A stretch of 64,000 bases of DNA from Diogma glabrata (lineage: Eukaryota; Arthropoda; Insecta; Diptera; Cylindrotomidae): the NCBI GenBank assembly GCA_963693315.1, contig OY856186.1, positions 371,468,850 through 371,532,849 of the forward strand, read 5' to 3'. The translations under genes were made by a program, and so were the position numbers. The notes below the pieces were generated by a model. The model was not told where the DNA came from, did not search any database, and saw only the letters and a list, made by a program, of their open reading frames with translations. Below, one piece after another: positions 42,318 through 54,339 of this stretch. Numbering within the stretch: the first letter of the stretch is position 1; each line of letters starts with the position of its first letter.

Positions 42318-42640
42318 AACTTTTTAAATCTAAATAAAAAATATTTAATATAATCTTTGATATTATAAATCAAAATTAATTGTAACAATCAAAATAAAAT
42401 GTTAAAATTATATATATAGCTTATTCATACTTTTTAATCAATTTCAAAATTTTATATATATGTCAAATAATCCTTCAAAAATTAGATTGTAAATTAGTAA
42501 ATTTTCTTTATTTGCTCTCGCATTATATGCACTTGCAAATATTTATTTAAATAATTCTATTATCATTGTAAAACAATTGTTTTATACTTGTATTATACAA
42601 TAATAAAAAAAAAAATAAAATAATGAAAAAAAAAAAAAAA
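41286..42640 (+). mobile_element. 5'-truncated non-LTR retrotransposon (CR1/Jockey-like)
   Basis: Flanked by an 11-bp duplication ATATACAGGAT (41275-41285 and 42641-42651) and ending in an A-rich tail (42606-42640). Only the 3' half of the RT gene is present at the start, the usual result of incomplete reverse transcription. Its target was the left tip of the palindromic MITE that continues to 43438. Confidence 0.92.
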
Positions 42641-42642
42641 AT

Positions 42643-43438
42643 ATACAGGATAAGTTTTTTAAAAAATGCCAGGCTTTTATCTCGAGAACCATGCTAGATG
42701 GGACGAAATAACCCAAGGTGATATTTGTTAAGCGTCGAGGGGGACGTCCAATGGTAATATTGAATGACCTTGAAACTCATAAGTATTGGAGATATATGCC
42801 AAAATAGGTTTTTTTTAAATTAGAACCTATACATTTAAGGTTTTTTTTTAATTAATTAAATCAAACTACACACTTTTTGCTTACAAATTTTTTTTGTAAA
42901 GTGTGCGATTTTGTAGATATGATGAAAATTGATTTGCACTAAAGCAAACGTGTCTTCGCTAAGTTCTTCAGTAAAAAAATAAAATTTCGATAAATTAAAA
43001 AAAAAAACAATGAAAATCATTCATTAATTTGAATATTATTGCATCGTGGTCTACTGCGTGAAATTGATTTTCGTTTTTTTTTTTGATTTATTGAAATTTT
43101 ATTTTTTTACTGAAGAACTTAGCGAAGACACATTTGCTGTAGTGCAAATCAATTTTCATCATATCTACAAAATCGTACACTTAACAAAAAAAATTTGTAA
43201 GCAAAAAGTGTGTAGTTTGATTTAATTAAATAAAAAAAAAACATTAAATGTATAGGTTCTAATTTTAAAAAAACCTATTTTGGCATATATCTCCAATACT
43301 TATGAGTTTCAAGGTCATTCAATATTACTATTGGACGTCCCCCTCGACGCTTAACGTATATCACCTTGGGTTATTTTGTCCCATCTAGCATGGTTCTCGA
43401 GATAAAAGCCTGGCATTTTTTAAAAACCTCACCCTGTA
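42643..43438. mobile_element. Palindromic MITE with TACAGGGTGAG-type ends
   Basis: Left end TACAGGATAAGTTTTTTAAA and right end, inverted, TACAGGGTGAGGTTTTTAAA. The two arms (about 42643-43000 and 43085-43438) are near-complete inverted copies of each other around a short AT-rich centre, including AGCATGGTTCTCGAGATAAA and its complement. The left 8 bases also exist at 41278-41285, duplicated by the non-LTR insertion. No coding capacity. Confidence 0.88.
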
Positions 43439-44829
43439 TAGGTGAAGATTTGAAATATTTCGTAAATAATTTTTTTTATATTTGTAGATAGATAGAAGGC
43501 TGTTGTAAATATGTGTATATAGCTCATTGAATTTTTGCATATAATTTCGGGGTTTTTAAATTTTTTTTAGAATGAATAACTATCATCAAAAACATAGCGT
43601 TATGTTATGGTATTTCAAGGAATATTAGAAGTTATACAATTTTTATTTCTTGAGTTTTTAACATCATTGCTATTACGTTGTGTCAAATACGGAGTTTTGT
43701 TCAAGGTGTTGACACTGATAAACTTAAAAATACAATGCCTGATGTTTTCAATGATAATTAGCTGACTCAACAATGTTTTATATAAAATCAAACAATTTAA
43801 ATTGAATTTTAAAATAGTATATTAAGAAACTAGTTTCATAATCGACGATTTTATCGCACGCAATCTGTTTAGAAAACGACCCGCGCAGCGGGGAGTTTTC
43901 TAAAGGATAAGTGCGATAAAACGTCTTATGAAACGAGTTTTTTATACTATTTTTTCTATTTTGCATTTTTTGTCTTGAAATTTAAAAAAAATTTTTATGT
44001 TTTAATGTTTTAAAGAAAATTTCTAAAAATTTCAATTCAAAATAGTAAGCTCTGCGTTTCATCATATTTCTATATATTTTTTTGTTGCAAAACTAGCTTT
44101 CATAAAATGTGTATTTTATTAAAATATAGTCAATTTGATATTTTGTTATTATTACTTAATTTTTTTAATTAAGTAAAATATTTAACACTAATTTAGATTA
44201 TTTTTTAATAATAAGATTAATTAATAAGAATAATTTTATTTATATAATTATTCGTTTTAACTCTCACTGACGTTTGTTAGACCAATGTGACCAACCTTGA
44301 AAAACTAAACTTTGCGTATCTTAATGAAGGCCATTTCGATACGCATTTGGGTATCGAAATGACTTTATTTTAGACGCAAAATAGAAAAACAAATTTTTCG
44401 TTAGTACGCAGACTATACTTCTCTATTGGGTATTTTGTTTTCCTCATAGAAAAGTTTTTATAACTAACCTTTTTCTCAAACGATGCTAAATTTCATTAAA
44501 TTGTAAATTCTTGCGTATTTCGAAATAAGTTAAGATAATAGAGGAGTACGTTATAATATTGAATATATTTTATATATATGAATTCATTTTCTTCACCGTT
44601 CATATTTATTATCGAAAAAAAATCTTGTTTTCATTGGTGGTATATATATCTAACGTTTATTTAAATATTGCTATAAATTTGCAATGAAGAGGTTATTCAT
44701 CCTATTAGAAATAGGCGTTTTTAGTACTATTGGAATAACTTCTATATTTTTTTTTTGTTGACGGTTTTAGTTACGTCACTCGTGTTAGTATACATGTTTT
44801 ACATTAGATTATATAAATAAAATTTTTTT
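43439..44829. other. No gene; two hairpin MITE-like segments
   Basis: AT-rich. 43810-43955 folds on itself (AAAATAGTATATTAAGAAAC near one end; its imperfect complement near 43912-43955; a short GC core ACCCGCGCAGCGGGGAG). 44313-44379 has a perfect hairpin CATTTCGATAC-gcatttg-GGTATCGAAATG with weaker outer pairing TTTGCGT/ACGCAAA. Both are probably MITE remnants. Confidence 0.5.
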
Positions 44830-45420
44830 TTTCTCTTAACTGGTAGACCTAAAAAGCCATCCATGGGCTTCTCCCCTTAACGGTAATGATGTTCTTAGGT
44901 CGCCTCTGGCCATAGGTCATGCAATCGAAGTCCATTGGTTTCTTCTCTTCATCTCAGAGGAAGTTTTCTGGTGATAAGGGAGTGGCTACTGCTGTTTGTA
45001 TTTAGGTACAAACCAGTAGTACCATTCCCTGCACAGAAGCTTCTTCAACGGAATGAAGAGGAGAACCAACTATATTTTTCTTCAGGATCAGAGGCTTCAC
45101 CTTACACAATTTCATATTTTTCTATTTTTAACAATTTAGCTTTGCAGTAGAACAATGTTTATGGAGTTTAAGACTTGAAGTCTGGCGCTCGGGAGCGTTC
45201 TCCAGCAACAGCATTAGTTTAATGATAATTTATTTTTAGGTTGAGGAATTACAACTGGGTCAGTAAAATTGGGCCTAAGGTCTAATCGCGACTGTTGTGC
45301 TTGCCTTTATTAGGTTGGGGAGAAACTGTTCTGTTAATCTGGTCGATAGGGGCTAATCTAGTCGGTTCTCACATGCATTGTTGGTGTGGGCTCGCGAACG
45401 CGTTAATTCAAGATTAAACA
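44830..45420. other. GC-contrasting, hairpin-rich segment of unknown nature
   Basis: Base composition changes sharply to near-even GC. Clear hairpins: CTACTGCTGTTTGTA-tttagg-TACAAACCAGTAG near 44986-45020 with outer GGGAGTGG/CCATTCCC-type pairing, AGACTTGAAGTCT near 45170, and GGCGCTCGGGAGCG near 45184. No ORF of substance. It lies 0.7 kb upstream of family B copy 2 and could be its LTR or 5' region, or an unrelated structured element. No second copy is in the window. Confidence 0.35.
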
Positions 45421-46079
45421 AAATGGATATTGTAACCATACTTACTTTTTATTGTCTCCAGACGAATCTTGAGTTGGGAATCTCTTATCTATATTAAATA
45501 AAAATAAAATAAATAAAACAAAATAATTTTTGAAAATAAATAAATAAAATTTTATCAAGTAAAATAGGTTTTCTTAAAATTAAATAATTTTAGTTAATTC
45601 AATAATTTTTTTTAAATAAGGAATACACATCAAGATATAATTCAAATTAAAATAAATAAATATAAATTAAATAAATAAATATAAATTCATAAATTAAATA
45701 AATATTTCTTAGAGTTAAGACGTGACACCAAATATATTAGCAATTTTTCAAATATTTTTCCCTAGGGGTGTTGTCGTCAATAAATAATAGGTATATATAT
45801 CGCTGAATTTCAGCATATCTGAAATTAAATAAATAAATAAATTATATTATATAGAAATAATAATTTAAGGTATTTGTGTAAAAAGGTCTAGCAACATTGA
45901 TTTACATTCGTTTTTCGTTCTTTCGACAAATTTGTGTTTTCAAATCGGGGTGTTCGTTATTTTTGCATTTTTTTTATCATTATCACCGGACGAATATACC
46001 GGGCGTATTAACTCCACTATTTCATTTGGTATTTTTTTTTTGAATTGGTTTGTTTTTGTTGATCGTTGTACAATTGAAT
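45421..46079 (+). other. AT-rich leader of family B copy 2
   Basis: AAATAAATAAA-rich sequence with TTTCAGCATATCTGAAA words that parallels 28100-28600 upstream of copy 1. No gene. Confidence 0.55.
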
Positions 46080-46101
46080 TTTGTTAACTCCTATTACCGA
46101 A

Positions 46102-46536
46102 ATGTCGAATCATCTAGATCCGGACCATCCGTTCTATGGTTTGGAATCTGCTGAACTGCAAATTGAATGTTTGGTTGGGGGTGTGAATCACAGGGGGGGA
46201 GGAGGGGGGGAGGAGGGGGTGGGCGGTTGGGCGGAGGAACTGCGAAACCATGCAGTAAGTGGTGAAGTTCCAATGTCGGTATTTCACGCGAGAGATTTAG
46301 TGATAGAATCTCAAATAGTGGTTCAGGCACACAACATATTTTCAAGTAAGACGACTTCGGCAACCGTTACATCAAACCATCTTGGTTTTGCGAATCGAAT
46401 CTTACATTATTCAGGTAGAACGAAAAGGTTGGATATACGCGACGACGTACAAGAGGCCCGTCCCTACGCTGCTTCTCAACTCTCACGCGCTTGGGAAATG
46501 CTTCGGTTATTGTCAACTCCTCCAGTATCGCAGAAT
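46102..46536 (+). pseudogene. Family B gag, N-terminal part, with a G-rich insertion
   Basis: Starts at ATG 46102 (MSNHLDPDHPFYGLESAEL), the authentic position judged against copy 1. Relative to copy 1 it contains about 90 extra bases (46165-46262), including a run of G-tracts at 46193-46234. It then follows copy 1 (ESQIVVQ, FANRILHYSGRTKRL, ARPYAASQLSRAWEM) until the MITE at 46537. Confidence 0.75.
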
Positions 46537-46767
46537 AAACCTGCGGTGACATGTTGTAACATCGAAACTTTCGATGTTCGATAAACGATGTTACATGTTG
46601 TAACATTTTCAACCATCACTTTTTTCGATTCTTCGCACAAATGCTGCCAACGTAAAACATTTACTATCGAACGAAAAAGTTGTAACATACCAATTATATT
46701 TATTTTCGCTTCGATGATCACTATCGAAGCGAACGCAAGTGATGTTACAACATGTCACCGCAGGTTT
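46537..46767. mobile_element. MITE with perfect AAACCTGCGGTGACATG ends
   Basis: 231 bp. Left end AAACCTGCGGTGACATGTTG-TAACATC and right end its exact complement, 27 bp of perfect inversion. An inner inverted pair (ATCGAAACTTTCGAT; TTCGCTTCGATGATCACTATCGAAGCGAA) adds hairpins. It splits the gag of family B copy 2. The perfect arms suggest a young insertion. Confidence 0.88.
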
Positions 46768-46779
46768 ATCATCCATACA

Positions 46780-47301
46780 TTCCCGCAGGAGGGATCGATT
46801 TTGATCGATTATGATCAATGTTGATCTAAGGGTCTGACTACCCTGCGTACTCCAGTCCCTGCCATTGACATATGAGTTAGCGTGAGATATCACATACCAC
46901 TGGCAATGGCAGGAGATGTCATTCGTCAATATGATATCTTAGGGTGCTGGCGGACGAACTTTAATTAGTCAACGGCAGCACTTCCAGTCTTAGCTGGGCA
47001 GCGTTCCGTAGCGGTACCGCTCATAAGCTTTTCCGAGGAATTGGACCAACACGTAGCTATGTGTGGGATTTGTGCCTCGATTGAGGTGGTGAGCGGTGCG
47101 TCTGGGGTGCGCTGCATCAGCTGGATTATTGGCATTTAGTTTTGTTTTCTGCAAATTTCTCACAATTTGTTTTTCACTTATTATTTTGTTATTATTTCTT
47201 CATCTTATCATGAAATATTGGCATATGTCATATTTTGTTGTATGATAGGATTTTTTACTTATCCATTTTAAAATAAAACATAAAAAAATAAAATAAACCT
47301 T
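46780..47301 (+). other. 5' leader of the non-LTR element
   Basis: GC-richer than surroundings, without an ORF. It contains several small inverted words (CTGCCATTG/CAATGGCAG near 46859-46908). No clear separate ORF1 is seen before the ORF starting at 47302. Confidence 0.4.
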
Positions 47302-47586
47302 TTGATATATATGGCAGTACAACCGAAAAAAAATAAGTCTGCAAGTGGTAAAGCAAATTTGCGCAATCCACCCGCCCATAAAGCGGCACGTCCACGGAAT
47401 TTGCAGGGACAAAACATAAATGAATCAATAAAAAATTTTAAAATACATGTTCAAAACATCAGCGGATTGAACGCTAACCATGACCACGTGCAGCAACATC
47501 ATCTTGAGCACGACAAACCGAACACTTACAGAAACACGAGTTTCTGAAAATTTTCTCTTTATAGAATCGCTTAATTCCAAATATAG
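47302..47586 (+). pseudogene. Non-LTR ORF2 start: endonuclease N-terminus
   Basis: ATG at 47302 (MAVQPKKNKSASGKANL) leads through a basic segment to the endonuclease start (FKIHVQNISGLNANHDHV). A one-base frame change near 47520 is needed to read on into LTETRVSENFLFIESLN, which carries the conserved Glu. The TIR element then interrupts at 47587. The rest is at 50052-50958. Confidence 0.8.
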
Positions 47587-48479
47587 TAGTCCCTGGGCCT
47601 TCACCTACATAATTTTGTGATTACCACATATTTTATACTTCGTAAGACGCTTGTCCCTGACGAGTCCTACAACTTTTTTATCTGCTACTTTCCTTGATTC
47701 GGCCGCTTTTCCCCTCAGGAAACTCCGAAACATGGCGATTTCCCGGAATCTTGTATATTTATTACCATAATTTTGTTATTTATTATAGGGGGTGGAAATT
47801 TGTTTTAGAAAACGAGGGCAAATTTGTCCGACAAAAAATTGTCTGCTTTTGTCGAGTCCGACAACTCAAACTGGTCAAAATACCAGGGTATTGAAAATCA
47901 AACACCACAAATCTAGTTTTCACGGGATTGTTTAACAAAAGTTAGTGAAATTGAAGGGTCATATTGTCCGACGAATTTTCGGCCGTGTTTTTTCAGTCCG
48001 ACGACTGGAAGTCGGAATTCTGGCGGGGTAGTGTTTGTTGATTACCACATGTCGGACAAAAATGAAACACGATAGAAAACCATTTGCTATTATAAAAAAT
48101 CGAGTTGTCCGACAAAAATATAGCCGCGTTCGGCCAGTCCGACAAGAAAATGAAAAAAATATTTCAGGAGAACGATTATTTTTGTTTCTTTGTTAAATTT
48201 ATGAACAAATTCAATGTATACATTTATGACGTAACATTTTTTAATGAAACAGTGTTTACAGATGGCACTGTATAAGGAAAATTAGAAAATTTTGTAAATA
48301 GAACAATTATAAAAAAGGAGCATGTACCCAAAAAATGATGTAAAACATATTCTCATATGTATTTTAAAATTTTAAGGAACATTAACCAGTTGAAAAGGTT
48401 ATTTACACAATTTTAATTAAAAAGATTGAGAAGGATTAAAAATATGCGCCAATTTTAACAAGAAAAAGATATTGCCATT

Positions 48480-49058
48480 TTTTCTATTTACCAGATTTAA
48501 AACTATATGCGCCGATAGAGTATATAAATATAAATGATACTTTTACTCGCCGCGAGAACGGAAAAGTAGTATATATACGACCGATATTTTTAATCGTCGT
48601 CTTGCAATCTGGGACCAACAAAAACAACCTGCTGAATGGAAAATAACAAGCAACACAAGAAATGTGGCCGCCTAAAGTGTGCTTATTATCATGGAGTCGC
48701 ACTGATGAGCACTGCATATAAAATACTAACTAATGTCGTACTTGCTAGACTCATTCCGTTCGCCTAATCTATCATCGGTGACTATCAGTGTTGTTTTCGC
48801 CCCAACCGCAGATCAATGTTTTACCTTAAGGATGATTCTTGGAAAATATTGAGTGATTAACATCAGCATTCATCAGCTTTACGTTGATTTCAAGAAAGCA
48901 TATGATATTATTTTATCTCCGATCATATTCCTTGGTATCCCAGAGAATCTTGTTTCTCTGGGTAAACTCACAACATAGGAATCAAATTGTAGAATAGTAA
49001 TCAGTCAGTTTTTGATTCTTTTGATATAACATCTGGTGTTCAACAAGGTGATTTACAA
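48480..49058 (+). pseudogene. Remnant of a third non-LTR reverse transcriptase
   Basis: Plus-strand scraps in more than one frame: WDQQKQPAEWK near 48611, YKILTNVVLARLIPF near 48717, IIGDYQCCFRPNRR near 48769, LYVDFKKAYDI near 48878 (RT motif A) and SGVQQGDL near 49032 (motif B). The order and wording fit a CR1/RTE-like RT, a family different from the host non-LTR element. It breaks off at the GA tract. It lies within the TIR element, so was carried by it. Confidence 0.75.
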
Positions 49059-49188
<130 letters not shown>

Positions 49189-50051
49189 AATATAATTATA
49201 ATTTGAATTACAATTAACAATAATATAAATTAAAGCAATGGGTTACTGAGATACGTTTATAAATTAAACCAATAGGTTACTGAGATACGTTTAAAAAATC
49301 TACATAGTAATGACTACAGTTTGATTATTATAATGATTTCAATTATTACGAAATTATTTAATAATTTTTTATTATTATAAATAATTTTTATCAATTTATA
49401 ATATTTAAGAACAAATATCTAAAATTATTGACTAATGTTGATATATCGTGGATGATGATATTGAGCGTACGCTATCGTGTTTGAAATTATGACATTTTTC
49501 GATAGTTAGCGGTCACTAATTTGTCGGACAATTGTATCAGAGTAAAATAATATTAATTAAAACTATAAAAAAAAAAAATTAGACATGTGGTAATCAACAA
49601 ACACTACCCCGCCAGAATTCCGACTTCCTTTCGTCGGACTGAAAAAACGCGGCCGAAAATTTGTCGGACAATATGACCCTTCAGTTTCACTAACTTTTGT
49701 TAAACAATCCCGTGAAAACTAGATTTGTGGTGTTTGATTTTCAATACCCTGGTATTTTGACCAGTTTGAGTTGTCGGACTCGACAAAAGCAGACAATCTT
49801 TTGTCGGACAAATTCGCCCTCGTTTTCTAAAACAAATTTCCACCCCCTATAATAAATAACAAAATTATGGTAATAAATATACAAGACCCCGGGAAATCGC
49901 CATGTTTCGGAGTTTCCCGAGGGAAAAAGCGGCCGAATCAAGGAAAATGGCAGATAAAAAAGTTGTAGGACTCGTCAGGGACAAGCGTCTTACGAAGTAT
50001 AAAATATGTGGTAATCACAAAATTATGAAGGTGAAGGCCCAGGGACTATAG

Positions 50052-50958
50052 GCTCGAATCAGCTTTCAAACTCCATCAGGGCGTATGCGCATTCATTCAT
50101 GAGTGTTGTGTACACGCGCTTTCCAAATTTTGAACTACACGGTGACGTCTTCAATACAATGGTTTTAAAGATGTCTTCCAGAAATGATTTTTTTTACAAT
50201 AGCTTTATACCGGTCCCCCAACAAACGTAACCCAAACTTTTTTAAAGTCCCCTAATTGTGAAGTTATCGTAACCGGTGACTTCAACGTCCGCAACAAATC
50301 ATGGTTGAAATTCTCCAAATCGACCGACGATGTTGACAATAGTGGAAAACTGGCAGAAATTTTTGCCGCGTCTCAGGGCCTATTCCAAATTGTTAAAAGC
50401 CCGACTTTCACTCCCCGTAATGGAGGTGATAATAGTTTTCTTTTAGATCTCTATCTTACCACAATGCCAGATATTACGAGTGTCGATGTCGCGAAAGCTA
50501 GTATTGGAAATTCTGATCATTATTTAATCTCATCAGTTATCAAAACTGATTTACTTAAAACTACAGCTCCCAAACCCCGTAAAATATTTCACTACTCAAA
50601 AATGGATAAGAGTGGTCTTCAAAATTTTTTCCATGGTTTTCCTTTCGACCGTCATTGTTTTTACACTGACAATGTAAATGTTTCTGCTCAAAACTTTACA
50701 GAAACCATCCAATTTGCAATCAATAAATTTGTCCCTTTCTCCATAGTAAAACCCAAACAAAAATACTTGTATTTGAAAGCTGCCAAAACGGCACTTAGAA
50801 ACAAACGTAGATCATTTAATATTTGGATTCATAACAAAACTCCCACTAATCGATCCCAGTATCTAAAGGCCAACAAAATATCTAACCAGATTATCTCAAA
50901 AGAAAAGTCTGAAATTGATAGAGCGAAAGCCTCAAAACTTACGTCTGTCTGTTTCTGA
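50052..50958 (+). pseudogene. Non-LTR ORF2: endonuclease C-terminal part
   Basis: Resumes immediately after the TIR element (RLESAFKLHQG, then after a shift FPNFELHGDV). The frame 50305-50958 (217 codons) holds the later endonuclease blocks: VTGDFNVRNKSW just upstream, FTPRNGGDNSFLLDLYLT near residue 33 and IGNSDHYLISSVI near residue 68, which includes the catalytic SDH. It ends with a stop before the RT. Confidence 0.82.
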
Positions 50959-51063
50959 CAAAAGTTTCTACAGTGCCATTAATTCTTTAAATTCTGGTAC
51001 AAAATTTTCTATTCCCCAATTGATGGTGATTTAATCGACAATGATCCCGCAAGAAAAGCTAAC

Positions 51064-51987
51064 TTGTTCGCTGAACGCTTTGCTCTGAACTCCACTGTTT
51101 TGGAAACTCCTAAAGAAATACCCCAAATCCAGTCTTCAGGAGTTAATATGAATGAACTTCACTTCAAACCCAAAATAGTCGCTAAACTTTTAAAGGGGTT
51201 AAACATCAACAAAGCCTCAGGAATGGACAATATTCCACCCATTATTTTAAAAACCTTTTCCAAAGAACTTGCACCAACTTTATCTAAAATATTCTATCAA
51301 TCCTATAAATCTGGTATATTTCCCTCGTGCTGGAAGTTGGCAAATGTCCAGCCCGTCCCCAAAAAGGGACCAAAATCCAATATCTTAAATTATAGGCCAA
51401 TAGCTTTACTATCGGTCCTATCCAAAGTCTACGAGCATTATATTAATACACATATTTAAAAATTTCTGGAAGAAAATCATTTAATATCCGACAGCCAATA
51501 CGGTTTTCGAAACAAAAGATCAACTACCGATCTTTTAAACTATGTAGCGCATTGTTGGAACAGCATACTTGATAAAGGTGGTGAAACATACGTTATCGCT
51601 TTAGACATCTCCAAGGCATTCGATCGAGTCTGGCATGCCAACTTAATCACCAAGCTCGTTGCGTACGGTTTTCATCCCAATGTTGTGAGGCTGATTCAAA
51701 ATTTTCTACCCAAACGATACATTTCGGTCTCCTTAGACGGATTTTCTTCTGAGTCTAAACTAATTAACGCTGGTGTACCCCAAGGCTCAGTATTGTCCCC
51801 AACCTTGTTTTTGATTTATATCAACGAATTGTTGAAAATCACCAGCAACCCAATAAATAGTTTTGCAGATGATAGTGCTCTGCACAAGTCGTTCGAGTCA
51901 CTTCCTTCAAAAGGTAAAATGCACGAACGAATTAATCCCCAAAACATAGCTGTTGATTGTTTCCAGATCAAAGACCGAGTTACCTAA
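51064..51987 (+). pseudogene. Non-LTR ORF2: reverse transcriptase
   Basis: One frame with a single TAA at 51457-51459. RT landmarks in order: NKASGMDNIPPIILK, NYRPIALLSVLSKVYE, SQYGFRNKRSTTDLL, VIALDISKAFDRVWH (motif A), GVPQGSVLSPTLFLIYIN (motif B) and SFADDSAL (motif C, catalytic FADD). The frame ends at 51987 after a degraded stretch. Except for the one stop the core is complete. Confidence 0.9.
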
Positions 51988-52665
51988 AGATATTTTATTC
52001 AGTTTGTGTGATGAACCAATAGGTGAGAATAGGTGAGATAAAAAATTCGTTTATTGGGTGTCACTGTTTCAAATGACCTACTCTGGAACGATCATGTAAT
52101 GGCGATGGCATAAAGCGCGTCTAAAAAACTCGGCCTCCTAAATACATGCAAAAAAGTTTTTACTGCATACCAATTGCTCCATGTTTATAAGTACTATATT
52201 CGTCCCTGTATGGAGTACTGTTGTCAAGATTGGGGTGCTGCTTCTGTTTCCATCTTGGCCCTCTTGGACTCCTCAAAGCGAGCTATACGAATTGTGGGTG
52301 ATCGAGCTTTGACATCAAAGCTTGATTCCCTACAACATCGTCGCACTGTTGTTGACCTCGTTGTTTTTTACAGATATCGTCATCAGCAGTGCTCAGATGA
52401 AATCAGTAGCATCATGTCTCAAACTTATTTTTACCCCCGTTCCACTCGGAAATCGGCTACCGCAACCAGTAAAACGGTCGAGATCCCGCGCTGTCATACT
52501 GGCAGATCGCAGAAAGACTTCTTTGTCCGAACTGCATACAAATGGAATAGTCGTCCGGAATCCTTAGTCTCAGGTGGCTTCAACCCGCAGAGGTTTAAAA
52601 AAAGCGTTCATCAACACCTTAGAACGCCAGTTGTTGTGCGATCCAGGTCTAGACCTGGGTCTTAA
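51988..52665 (+). pseudogene. Non-LTR ORF2: C-terminal region
   Basis: After a damaged stretch the same frame reopens at 52174 (YKYYIRPCMEYCCQDWGAAS, RRTVVDLVVFYRYRHQQC, FFVRTAYKWNSRPESLV) to a stop at 52663-52665, followed by about 60 bp of 3' UTR and the A-tail. This C-terminal block is the part matched by the old remnants at 33779-34047 and 38993-39075. Confidence 0.85.
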
Positions 52666-52740
52666 AAGGTATTTATGTGTTGTTGTGACACATATTCTAA
52701 ACCCTATTACACAACACATTTTATTAAAAAAAAAAAAAAA

Positions 52741-53937
52741 TACAATCTGATTCACCTACATTTCAGCCATATGAGAGATCAACCCCGATTCTAGTGCAGC
52801 CAATGACTGACGCCATTCGCAGTTTGAACCAACAAAACTACCAACAGCCAAGACGTTCGGAACAAGTACAACCAGCATATTTTCAACAATCAGGTCTGAG
52901 AGCTGAGGACGCAGTACCGCAGTACCGATACTGGGTCCATCGTTCCAAGCTGAACATTTATTTAATAATCCGGCATTGGTGACACAGCAACAATTCCAAC
53001 AAAGCTATCCACAGATACAACAACCACCATTTTATCCACAGGCTCCACAAACATCAGCACCACCACCATACAACCAACCTCCTCAGGTACCTCGTATCGC
53101 TGCTCCAGCATTGTCACTGAGAGCATACAGAGGTACGTAGGAACAATTTGAGTCGTTACGACTCAAATTGAGTTCCGAACTTCATAGGGGATGGTCATCC
53201 CCCTGATGTTCATGAGTTTATTCATCGAGTAGAGGCGGCTGCCAGGAGAGACCGTGTGTCTTGGGACGACCTTAGATCTATCGTGACACGGTACCTTAAG
53301 GCAGCAGCTGATAAATATTATTTGAATTTGACTCATGAGTATGAGGTGACTTACCCAGTGCTAAGGAAAGGACTCCTTCGCCTCTTCGGTACGCTCAACG
53401 ATGATAAAGCGGTATTACGTGTTCTACTGAACCGTAAACAAAAAGCAAAGGAGAGCGTATATGAATACTTAGTGGAAGTTGGTTCGTTGAATCGACGATT
53501 AGTTCGGCCATTCGCTGCAAATGAACTATTAGAGATCGCTAGGGAAGGACTGAGTGTAGAACCTAAAAACGCTACCCTTGCAGCAACAATCACAACTATG
53601 GACGAGCTTCGGGCATTGTGTCAGAAGTTCGAACGATTGTGGTCTACACCAGTCCCAACCAGAACATCAAATTTAAGGATTAGCGAAATGCAGCAAACGG
53701 ACGACTATGAATCAGAAGTGGAACAAGAACAGGATGGATACATTGAAGCAATGGATTCACAACCAAGAACGATTTGACAACGACCTATTATGTCATCTAA
53801 TAATCAACCTGGTCCATCAATGTCCAGACAACCAATTGTCTGCTACAGATGTGGTGTGAATGGTCATCGAACTCCGGATTGCCAGCGTAAACAAATTAAG
53901 TTGTATTGCTGGAAATGTCATAAGCCTGACGTAATTT
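52741..53937 (+). pseudogene. gag: Family B gag, central and C-terminal part (copy 2)
   Basis: Resumes right after the non-LTR A-tail (TTCACCTACATTTCAGCC matches copy 1 near 29011). Frame 53256-53777 carries the capsid-like core (SWDDLRSIVTRYLKAAADKY, RKQKAKESVYEYLVEVGS). A TGA at 53776-53778 precedes an intact zinc knuckle CYRCGVNGHRTPDC near 53839 and a second motif CWKCHKPDVIYANC. A stop follows CS near 53953. Confidence 0.82.
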
Positions 53938-54339
53938 ATGCAAACTGTTCGTAGTCATCTGTCTTTAAACTATCGACCGGGAGTACGTGCTTCGGGAATG
54001 GTACCCTTGGTTCAATATCCGATGAGCCCGAAGAAATCAACGAGACATGGCGACACAGGAAGATCTGCCACCACCAAAGAAACCAGAGTAAATTCAAATA
54101 TTACATTTAATTTCCCATCATTACATCGTACTTATTTTAGACGTCTTGAACGTTGTATTAAATATTGGAGGATGAGGAAATTATTTCGCAAAGCCTGTAT
54201 TTTATCTATCCTTTCAGCAACAAAGGATCCTCGGCCGCGATTAACAATTAGGATTTTGGACAAAAACATCTCTGGATTATTGGATAGTGGAGCTTCCATC
54301 ACAATACTTGGATGAAATTCCTTGGAATTATTGGAATCG
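53938..54339 (+). pseudogene. Family B aspartic protease, first piece (copy 2)
   Basis: RLTIRILDKNISGLLDSGAS-ITILG near 54235-54312 gives the active-site DSGA; a TGA follows at 54313. The element is interrupted at 54340 inside LELLES. The remaining protease is at 57849-57906, 61233-61319 and after 61609. Confidence 0.82.

Noticed and set aside
46094..46363. Proline-rich minus-strand ORF
   Set aside because: The prolines are the complement of the G-rich tract in gag; the plus strand matches gag of copy 1.
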